This document shows positions 6,245 to 11,548 of a DNA stretch of 11,548 nucleotides, piece after piece; position 1 is the first letter of the stretch; each line of letters starts with the position of its first letter. Position numbers and translations under genes: made by a program. The DNA comes from Verrucomicrobiaceae bacterium. Lineage in GTDB: Bacteria; Verrucomicrobiota; Verrucomicrobiia; Verrucomicrobiales; Verrucomicrobiaceae. The notes below the pieces were generated by a model, which saw nothing but the letters and a program-made list of their open reading frames with translations, was not told the origin of the DNA and searched no databases. The stretch lies in assembly GCA_947463285.1 (NCBI GenBank), contig CANHTV010000075.1, positions 1 through 11,548 on the forward strand, in the 5' to 3' direction.

Positions 6245-6943
6245 ATGCGTATTTCGGAGATTTTTTATTCGGTGCAGGGAGAGGGCTCACTGACGGGCCT
6301 GCCCTCAGTTTTCGTGCGTTCATCCGGCTGCAATCTGCGCTGCGCTTGGTGTGATACGCCCTACGCTTCTTGGTCGCCCGAAGGCCCTGAGATGTCGCAG
6401 GAGGAAATCCTAGCGGAGGTGCTGCAGCATCCGGCTCATCATGTGGTGGTCACAGGGGGTGAACCCATGGTGGCGAAAGGCATCCATGAGCTCATCCACA
6501 CCCTTCAAGAACAAGGAAAGCATGTCACGATCGAAACCGCCGGCACGGTTTCGCCAGCCTCATTGAAGGTCGATCTCGCATCCCTGAGTCCAAAGCTGGC
6601 AAACTCCACGCCCAGCCTCCAAAAGGCAGGTGCGGCTTGGGTCCAGCGTCATGAGCAGACACGCTTGCAACCCTCTGTTTTAAAGGAATGGCTGGAAACC
6701 TCTGCTGATTACCAGTTGAAGTTTGTGATCTCGACGGAAGCCGATCTTCATGAGGCTCAGGCTATCATTACGAGTATCGGCATCGCGGTTCCACCTGAGA
6801 AAATTTTACTCATGCCTGAGGGCACAAGCATGGAGGTGATGCGCACGCGTTATCCGCTGCTGATCGAGGCCTGCCTGAAGCATGGCTATCGCCTCAGCCC
6901 ACGGTTGCACATCGAGCTTTTCGGCAACAAGCGCGGCACCTGA
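6245..6943 (+). CDS. queE: 7-carboxy-7-deazaguanine synthase QueE (radical SAM)
   Basis: 232 aa from ATG 6245. A TTG 27 nt upstream is possible, but the ATG gives the family's usual N-terminus MRISEIFYSVQGEG. QueE converts 6-carboxytetrahydropterin to 7-carboxy-7-deazaguanine, the committed step to preQ0 and queuosine. The family signature is complete: EIFYSVQGEG (5-14), the radical-SAM cluster C29-x3-C33-x2-C36 followed by DTPYASW, the SAM-contacting VTGGEPM (69-75), then ETAGT (97-101) and SPKL (115-118). The length fits. QueC, QueD and QueF are not in the window. A weak AGG lies just before the start. The leader holds the ATAGTCCC repeats. The next plus-strand gene begins 70 nt downstream, so co-transcription is possible. 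Confidence 0.93.
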   Translation: MRISEIFYSVQGEGSLTGLPSVFVRSSGCNLRCAWCDTPYASWSPEGPEMSQEEILAEVLQHPAHHVVVTGGEPMVAKGIHELIHTLQEQGKHVTIETAGTVSPASLKVDLASLSPKLANSTPSLQKAGAAWVQRHEQTRLQPSVLKEWLETSADYQLKFVISTEADLHEAQAIITSIGIAVPPEKILLMPEGTSMEVMRTRYPLLIEACLKHGYRLSPRLHIELFGNKRGT

Positions 6944-7013
6944 TGCGTTCAAATTGACCCGCCTTTGATAGCGCTTTTGCGCCCCCTACCCTGCTCTTCT
7001 GCTGATTTCGTTC

Positions 7014-7466
7014 ATGTCCCAGCCTGCACCACTCCCCATTGATCCAGCCGAGCTGCCCGCTCTGGCGATGGCCACGATGAAAAAAGCCAAGTTTCCCATG
7101 CTGGCGACGCTGGAAGGTGATCAGGCTCGTGTGCGTCCCGTCTCGCCTGTGCGCACGGATGGCTTCACGGTCTATGTGGCCAATCTGCGCCGCTACGGCA
7201 AAACCGCACAGCTCGCAGCCAACCCTAAAGCGGAGCTTTGCTACACGGATGATGACCACCATCAGGTGCGTATCACCGCCACAGCCAGCATCGTCACTGA
7301 CCCTGTGATTCTGAAGGAAATCTGGGACGGCAATGCCCTGCTACGCGCTTACCTGCGCACACCTGAAAACCCCGAGCTGATCATTTATCGCTTTGACCCC
7401 AACGCCGTGCGCTACATGCGCGAATGGGCACTGGAATATCATACAGTGAACTTTCAGCAGGCCTGA
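7014..7466 (+). CDS. Pyridoxamine 5'-phosphate oxidase-like FMN-binding split-barrel protein
   Basis: 150 aa from ATG 7014. The order of strands and motifs is that of the PNPOx-like split barrel: FPMLATLEGDQARVRPVSPV (27-46), FTVYVANLRRYGKTAQLAANPKAELCY (51-77), VRITATASIV (85-94), then an alpha/beta tail ending IIYRFDPNAVRYMREWAL (123-140). The RVRPV strand and the K-x-x-Q-L-x-x-NP-x-A-E-L segment are the usual FMN-facing elements. It is much shorter than true PdxH (~210 aa), so it is better placed with the general-stress-protein-26-like flavin proteins; the substrate is unknown. It ends 19 nt before the ThiF-like gene on the same strand, suggesting an operon. No ribosome binding site is evident. 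Confidence 0.85.
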   Translation: MSQPAPLPIDPAELPALAMATMKKAKFPMLATLEGDQARVRPVSPVRTDGFTVYVANLRRYGKTAQLAANPKAELCYTDDDHHQVRITATASIVTDPVILKEIWDGNALLRAYLRTPENPELIIYRFDPNAVRYMREWALEYHTVNFQQA

Positions 7467-7485
7467 CCGATTGCTTCTCCACGCC

Positions 7486-8238
7486 ATGCTTCCCGAACTG
7501 ACCGAAACCGACCGCAGCCTTTACGAATGGCAGATGTGGGTCCCCGGCATGGGGGAGGAGGGACAAAGAAAAATCAAAGGCACGTCCGTGCTAATCTCCC
7601 GCGTCGGCGGCCTGGGTGGGCTCGTGGCTCTGGAGCTGGCTGCCGCTGGTGTAGGGCGGCTGGTGCTGGCGCACGGCGGCGATTTAAAAGCCTCCGACCT
7701 GAATCGCCAACTGCTGCAAACACGCGCCCACATCGGCAGGCGGCGCATGGATTCCATCGCCCAAAGATTGCGTGACCTGAATCCCGACTGCGAGATCGTG
7801 GAGGTGGCTGAAAACGTCAGTGAAGCGAATGCAGACGCGCTTGTGACTCAGGCAGACATCGTGGTCGATGCCGCACCGCTCTTTCAAGAACGTCTGGCTT
7901 TAAACTCCGCCGCATTCCGTGCGGGCAAGCCTCTGGTGGAATGTGCCATGCACACCCTGGAAGCCAGCGTCACCACTTTCATCCCAGGGCGCACAGGCTG
8001 CCTTGCGTGTTATGTGCCCGAAGTGCCGCCGAGCTGGAAACGTCAGTTCCCAGTGTTTGGTGCCGTTTCAGGCACAGCGGGCTGCATTGGGGCCCTGGAG
8101 GTGATCAAGCTCATCACCGGCATCGGAGAAAATTTAGCCGGAGAAATGCTCTGCATGGATCTGGCGCAGATGCGCTTCCGCCGCGTCAAATTACCTCGCC
8201 GGGAGGGCTGCGAGGTGTGCGGAGCTTTCACAGCCTGA
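7486..8238 (+). CDS. ThiF/MoeB/HesA-family E1-like protein, divergent subfamily
   Basis: 250 aa from ATG 7486; a TTG at 7471 would add 5 residues. The fold pattern is that of MoeB/ThiF enzymes, which adenylate the C-terminus of a ubiquitin-like sulfur carrier. It has a Rossmann start VLISRVGGLGG (35-45), AAAGVGRLVL (52-61), SDLNRQLL (70-77), LNP (98-100), then CLAC (172-175) and CEVC (242-245) as the zinc pairs, and FGAVSGTAGCIGALEVIK before the C-terminus. Aligned by eye to E. coli MoeB, several ATP-site residues differ: the N-terminal Arg becomes Trp (YEWQ), the lvDfD region becomes LAHGGD, the Lys after the IG turn becomes Arg (IGRRR), and the CTDN segment that carries the Mg-binding Asp becomes DAAPLF. 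The Arg of SNLxRQ is kept. No sulfur-carrier gene is in the window. The protein partner and reaction are therefore open. Confidence 0.8.
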   Translation: MLPELTETDRSLYEWQMWVPGMGEEGQRKIKGTSVLISRVGGLGGLVALELAAAGVGRLVLAHGGDLKASDLNRQLLQTRAHIGRRRMDSIAQRLRDLNPDCEIVEVAENVSEANADALVTQADIVVDAAPLFQERLALNSAAFRAGKPLVECAMHTLEASVTTFIPGRTGCLACYVPEVPPSWKRQFPVFGAVSGTAGCIGALEVIKLITGIGENLAGEMLCMDLAQMRFRRVKLPRREGCEVCGAFTA

Positions 8239-8321
8239 ACAAGATCGTGAAAGTAGAACCTGAGATTTGTTGCTGCTCGTAATTGACTCAGAAATCACGG
8301 TGCGCCACAGGATAGAAAGGC

Positions 8322-8327
8322 AGGTGG
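8322..8327 (+). promoter_or_regulatory. Shine-Dalgarno site favouring the GTG start of the prenyl synthase
   Basis: AGGTGG lies 10 nt before GTG 8338, whereas nothing similar precedes the ATG at 8362. This is the main reason for choosing the GTG. Confidence 0.45.
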
Positions 8328-8337
8328 CAGCCGAAAA

Positions 8338-9375
8338 GTGTCACCCTCAAGCCCCCCAGCAATGAACACCCCGACCGCCAGCGCCAACACCCCCGTTTTT
8401 CCTTTCGAGCTCATCCGTGCCGATCTGGAAGTGGTGGAGGCCTCCATCCGTGAGCAGGCCCGTGCCTTTGATCCAGCGGTGGAAGGTTATGTCTCCTATG
8501 TCTGCCAAGCCGCTGGCAAACGCATCCGCCCCGCATTGGCCCTGCTCGCTGGCGGTGCCACCGGTGCCAAGACGGAGCATCACACGCGTCTCTCGGTGAT
8601 TTTGGAAATGGTCCACATCGCCTCACTCGTGCATGACGATATCATGGACGGTGCCGCCACCCGCCGTGGCCTGCCCACCGCCGCCGCCAAGTGGGGCAGT
8701 GCCCTGAGTGTGCTGCTCGGCGATGCGCTCTTTGCCTACGCGCTGGAGCTGGCGACCGAGTTTGATGACGTCGTCGTCTGCCGCAGCATTGCCAAAGCCT
8801 CACGAGATGTGTGCAGCGGCGAGATCTTCCAGACCCAGCGCCGCTTTGATCTCAATCTCTCCGTCACGGATTACCTCCGCATGATCGAGATGAAAACCGC
8901 CGCGCTATTTGGTGTCGCAGCGGGCATGGGCGCTCGGCTCAATGGCGTGCCAGAAAACGTCGAAGCCGCCCTCCACAGCTACGGCATGAAGCTGGGCACC
9001 GTTTATCAGATCTATGACGACTGCCTCGATCTCGTCGGTGATGAAAAGAAGGTCGGCAAGACCCTGCGCACCGACTTGGTCAAAGGCAAGCTCACCCTGC
9101 CCATCCTCTATCTCCTCATGGAGGCAACTGATGCCCAGAAGCAAAAGCTGAACAAAATGCTGCTCCAGGGTGAACCCATGGACACCACCATCCTCGCCAG
9201 CATCGCGGACTACGAAGGCGCCATTGAGAGAGCGGTGAACTTCGCACAGTCCATGCTCAAGGACGCCGTCGCAGACCTCGTCTGCCTGGATGAGACGCCT
9301 TACAAATCTGCCTTCATCGGCATCGCCGATTACGTGCACAGCCTTTTGGACAACTGCCGCGCCCTGTCTCGCTGA
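8338..9375 (+). CDS. Polyprenyl diphosphate synthase, long-chain type
   Basis: 345 aa from GTG 8338 (337 aa if ATG 8362 is used). Trans-isoprenyl diphosphate synthases elongate allylic diphosphates with isopentenyl diphosphate. All family motifs are visible: GKRIRP (60-65), the first Asp-rich motif DDIMD (100-104) followed by TRRG, GDALFAYAL, and the second Asp-rich motif DDCLD (227-231) after KLGTVYQIY. The residue five before the first motif is Ala (A95) and the next is Ser, as in long-chain IspB/HepT-type enzymes, rather than an aromatic that would block growth at C15-C20. The product is probably a C35-C45 quinone side-chain precursor; the exact length is unknown. It converges on a UbiA-family gene with 6 nt between them. 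Confidence 0.9.
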   Translation: MSPSSPPAMNTPTASANTPVFPFELIRADLEVVEASIREQARAFDPAVEGYVSYVCQAAGKRIRPALALLAGGATGAKTEHHTRLSVILEMVHIASLVHDDIMDGAATRRGLPTAAAKWGSALSVLLGDALFAYALELATEFDDVVVCRSIAKASRDVCSGEIFQTQRRFDLNLSVTDYLRMIEMKTAALFGVAAGMGARLNGVPENVEAALHSYGMKLGTVYQIYDDCLDLVGDEKKVGKTLRTDLVKGKLTLPILYLLMEATDAQKQKLNKMLLQGEPMDTTILASIADYEGAIERAVNFAQSMLKDAVADLVCLDETPYKSAFIGIADYVHSLLDNCRALSR

Positions 9376-9381
9376 TCTCGG

Positions 9382-10290
9382 TCATGTCGCCGCGATCCAG
9401 CGCTGCCAGAGCCGCAGCACCGGAGCCAGCGCCGCAAATCCGAAGGCCAGAGGCAGTGACACCTCACTCACCGCCAGCGCATCCACCAGCGCGATGCCTG
9501 CGAGAAGAATCCCCACCGCACGGCCAATTGCAGGTCCCCCCTGACGCATGAGGCGCGTGGCCACGGTCACCATCGCCGCAAAGGCAAAGATCAAAACCAG
9601 CGGCACCAGCGGTGTGAAGTCCGCCAGAATCATCACAGGCTTCAGCCGCTGGCCATCAAACATCCGAAGCGCGGCAGCGATACCAGGCATCCACAGGAGC
9701 AGCCGAGCAAAAGCGATCCGCCAAGGGGCAACCTGTGCGCTCTTCGCCTCCATGCGTGCCACCATGGTGAGCCCCACGATGTAGGCACCCAGCGTTAAAG
9801 CGAAAGGCAGAAGGATCAACCAGCCCGGAACCTTACAGGTTTCCAGCAGCCCCGAAGAACCTGCCATCATCAGCAGCAGCACCCGGCACATTCCCATCAC
9901 CCACACCGCTCCCGGCCATGGCTTATGGTAGAAATCATAAAACAAAATACACGCCACCAGCGCCGAGGTAATCCCCCAGCAGGCCTCGCCCATAAAAACA
10001 GCCAATAACCAACCCGCGACCAGCATTCCCAGCCCCACGGACCAAGAGGCCGCGACGCTCACCAGCCCCCTCGGGATTGGGCGTTCCGGGCGGTGCTCGC
10101 GATCAAAGCGCACATCCGCCGCATCATTCAAAATCATCCCCCCCGTGTAGAGCAGCGAGCCCGCCAGCAGCAGCCAGAGCAGGTGTGCATTGCTGATGTT
10201 ACCACCCACCAAAAGCCAGCCCGCGGTGACATTGGTCCAGACCGTCGGCAGATTGGAGATGCGGGCGAGTTCAAGCCAGGCGCGGAGCAT
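9382..10290 (-). CDS. UbiA-family prenyltransferase, variant lacking the second Asp motif
   Basis: 302 aa from ATG 10290, or 304 aa from GTG 10296. It is a polytopic membrane protein with about eight to nine hydrophobic helices. The first Asp-rich motif is complete at ~55-71: ND-x2-D-x3-D-x3-RPERPIPRG, which binds Mg-diphosphate in UbiA enzymes. The second motif, usually a D-x3-D pair in the loop near residue 180, is replaced by GLTMVARMEAKS. This resembles the UbiA-like subfamily that includes EboC, rather than UbiA or MenA proper. The start ARISNLPTVWTNVTAG is also typical of that group. The prenyl acceptor is unknown. It lies 24 nt after the secreted-protein gene on the same strand and tail to tail with the prenyl synthase, whose product it may use. 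Confidence 0.85.
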   Translation of the reverse strand: MLRAWLELARISNLPTVWTNVTAGWLLVGGNISNAHLLWLLLAGSLLYTGGMILNDAADVRFDREHRPERPIPRGLVSVAASWSVGLGMLVAGWLLAVFMGEACWGITSALVACILFYDFYHKPWPGAVWVMGMCRVLLLMMAGSSGLLETCKVPGWLILLPFALTLGAYIVGLTMVARMEAKSAQVAPWRIAFARLLLWMPGIAAALRMFDGQRLKPVMILADFTPLVPLVLIFAFAAMVTVATRLMRQGGPAIGRAVGILLAGIALVDALAVSEVSLPLAFGFAALAPVLRLWQRWIAAT

Positions 10291-10314
10291 GTTCACAGAA
10301 GAGTACTTGAGAGG

Positions 10315-11220
10315 TTATTCCTTCACCAGACTGGCCAGGCGGGTCGTCACCTGCTGGCGGACCGGGATGCTTTTCCCCTGAATCTCCAGCTTAATATCCG
10401 CCCGAAAAGCACCCATCGTCACCGTGCCACGCTCCAGATCAAAGAGGATCTGGCCAAACATCTTGGAGCCTTCACCAATCGTCACACCGCGTGAACCCGC
10501 CAGCTCTTCCGCCCGCTTCATCTGACCTTCAAAAGTGATCTTGCCATGACGCCGCCCGTCATAGTCCACGATGGCATCCAGCTTGCCCCGCAAGTCGATC
10601 TTCACCGTCCCGGCACTGGGAAACTTCACCGTCTCCTGCGATGTCCAGCGGCTGCCCACCTTCACCGCCATCTTCGGCAGCCCCATTTCCAGAGAGCGAC
10701 GGTATAAATCCGCCACGCCCTCCGCATTCGCGATTGCCTCCAGATCAGGCACCCCATCCTTGCTGGCCGTCATGGAGGTCGTCTCACGCACCTCTTTAAA
10801 ATGATCCTCCGCATCGTAGGCCAGCACGAAACTCTTGCCCACACTCTGTCCCACAGAGGCACGGATCATCGGGCTTGCGAGCGTCATGTCCTTGGAGTCG
10901 AAAACCTGTTTTTGTCCCTCCAGCATCACCTCACCCTTCATGGATAAGAAAGTCACCCGCGCTAGCTTTTCCCCGCCCTGCTCCGCAGACACACGGATCT
11001 CCGTCTCCTGCTTCACCTTCATTTTCTGATCCTCAGGCTTGCCGATCGCAGTCAGGCCAGTCGTCGTTTCTGTCAGCGTCTCATGCTGATACACATGCCC
11101 CGGGAGCCAGGTCAGCCGCATTGACACCGGACTATCCTTAGCTAGACCCGACGCCGCCAAAGACCACAAAGCCGTCAAGGAAAGAAATAGAGCACGCGAG
11201 ATCAAAAACATCAGGCGCAT
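10315..11220 (-). CDS. Secreted protein of unknown function (possibly DUF6263-like)
   Basis: 301 aa from ATG (11220-11218). The N-terminus carries a Sec signal peptide, MRLMFLISRALFLSLTALWS then AASGLA, with cleavage after about residue 27. There is no lipobox. The mature part begins with a beta-type segment LTWLPGHVYQHETLTETTTG, then alternates strands with charged turns (MKVKQETEIRVSAEQGG, KLARVTFLSMKGEV). It ends in an antiparallel strand series (FDLERGTVTMGAFRADIKLEIQG). The 'L-x-W-x-x-G-x-x-Y' opening followed by all-beta structure recalls DUF6263 proteins; that assignment is tentative. It is probably periplasmic or exported. It precedes the UbiA gene on the same strand by ~24 nt and is likely co-transcribed. 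No ribosome binding site is seen. Confidence 0.75.
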   Translation of the reverse strand: MRLMFLISRALFLSLTALWSLAASGLAKDSPVSMRLTWLPGHVYQHETLTETTTGLTAIGKPEDQKMKVKQETEIRVSAEQGGEKLARVTFLSMKGEVMLEGQKQVFDSKDMTLASPMIRASVGQSVGKSFVLAYDAEDHFKEVRETTSMTASKDGVPDLEAIANAEGVADLYRRSLEMGLPKMAVKVGSRWTSQETVKFPSAGTVKIDLRGKLDAIVDYDGRRHGKITFEGQMKRAEELAGSRGVTIGEGSKMFGQILFDLERGTVTMGAFRADIKLEIQGKSIPVRQQVTTRLASLVKE

Positions 11221-11470
11221 CTGCTAGGGCAAAAGACCCGATAAAGCAACTCTGCCCTCTGAATTGAGCACTTCAGCCTGCGTTTATTTCGATCAAGAAT
11301 CGAAGCCTTTCTCCAGACCTCATCGGCAAAAAAAACCATCCTACATTCCAAGACCTTAACACGGAATGATTCCCCCATTCATTCCGCCCTAATTTGAGGA
11401 TGGCAAAAATCAGCTTCACAAGAACTCGGTTGCACTTGTGGCTCAGCGTGATGAAGTCGGGCGCAATCTG
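11221..11470. other. Divergent intergenic region between the secreted-protein gene and the BatA-like gene
   Basis: 250 nt that should hold promoters for both directions. Visible elements are an 8-bp inverted repeat (11362-11386), an A-run at 11329-11335, and a 23-codon ORF from 11400. I could not assign -35/-10 boxes with confidence. Confidence 0.3.
11362..11386. repeat. Perfect 8-bp inverted repeat upstream of the BatA-like gene
   Basis: CGGAATGA at 11362-11369 is the exact reverse complement of TCATTCCG at 11379-11386, with a 9-nt C-rich spacer. No T run follows on either strand, which argues against an intrinsic terminator. The location in a divergent promoter region, ~85 nt before the BatA-like start and ~140 nt before the secreted-protein start, suits an operator. 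Confidence 0.4.
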
Positions 11471-11548
11471 ATGGACTGGGCCTCACCAAAACTGCTTTTA
11501 CTCGCGCTGCCTGCCTTCGCGTTGTTGTTGTGGTTTGAAAACCAATCC
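11471..11548 (+). CDS. BatA/VWA-type membrane protein, N-terminal 26 codons only
   Basis: It starts at ATG 11471 and runs off the window. The 26 residues comprise a short WASPKLLLLALPAFALLLWF segment. A W/F-x-x-P-x-x-L-L opening directly followed by a membrane helix is typical of the BatA N-terminal region found in VWA-domain aerotolerance-type proteins, often encoded near MoxR and DUF58 genes. Nothing beyond the first helix is visible, so the VWA domain is assumed, not seen. The start overlaps by 1 nt (TGATG) the end of a 23-codon ORF (11400-11471). No ribosome binding site is apparent. Confidence 0.5.
   Translation, partial: MDWASPKLLLLALPAFALLLWFENQS

Noticed and set aside
6954..7013. Promoter-like TTGACC before the PNPOx-like gene
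   Set aside because: No acceptable -10 element lies 16-18 nt downstream, so the hexamer is probably chance.
8905..9339. 144-codon minus-strand open frame
   Set aside because: It is antisense to the polyprenyl synthase, whose motifs are complete. The antisense product shows no recognisable features.
1..11548. Defence island, CRISPR, prophage or transposon
   Set aside because: No repeat-spacer arrays, transposase, integrase, restriction or toxin-antitoxin signatures were found on either strand.

Overview
The window reads as chromosomal DNA of a Verrucomicrobia-type bacterium. This rests on gene content: a planctomycete/verrucomicrobial-style esterase, a zinc-ribbon/Pro-Gln-rich membrane protein, a secreted PQQ-propeller protein, a UbiA-like enzyme without the second Asp motif, and a BatA-like start. 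Recognisable Shine-Dalgarno sites are also scarce. No 16S, tRNA or other marker is present, so this is inference. I see no IS element, CRISPR array or phage gene.

Layout. 1-422 (+) is the 3' end of an alpha/beta-hydrolase (dienelactone hydrolase/acetylxylan-esterase type). It converges on a 655-aa zinc-ribbon, single-pass membrane protein (435-2402, -), with a 9-bp stem-loop spanning both gene ends. Next is a minus-strand block, 5245-2665: a small two-helix membrane protein, a secreted PQQ-like beta-propeller protein, a 116-aa unknown and a Roadblock/LC7-like protein.

5430-6129 is the oddest stretch. A frameshifted M48 zinc peptidase remnant (+) meets, tail to tail, a C-terminally truncated CarF/TMEM189-like plasmalogen (plasmanylethanolamine) desaturase remnant (-). 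I interpret this as two decayed genes joined by a deletion.

6245-8238 (+) holds queE (deazaguanine/queuosine pathway), an FMN split-barrel (PNPOx-like) protein and a divergent ThiF/MoeB/HesA protein. The last keeps its two CxxC zinc pairs but has unusual residues at the usual ATP-site positions. 8338-9375 (+) is a long-chain-type polyprenyl diphosphate synthase, convergent with a UbiA-family prenyltransferase (9382-10290, -). A secreted protein of unknown function (10315-11220, -) lies just upstream of ubiA. The prenyl synthase and the UbiA protein could jointly serve quinone or another prenylated lipid, which is inference from family roles. At the right edge a BatA/VWA-like membrane protein begins (11471, +).

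Most of the window is ordinary housekeeping and accessory chromosome. I do not see a convincing new multi-gene system. The best leads are the M48/CarF scar, the ThiF subfamily active site, the Roadblock pair, and several small inverted repeats in intergenic regions.
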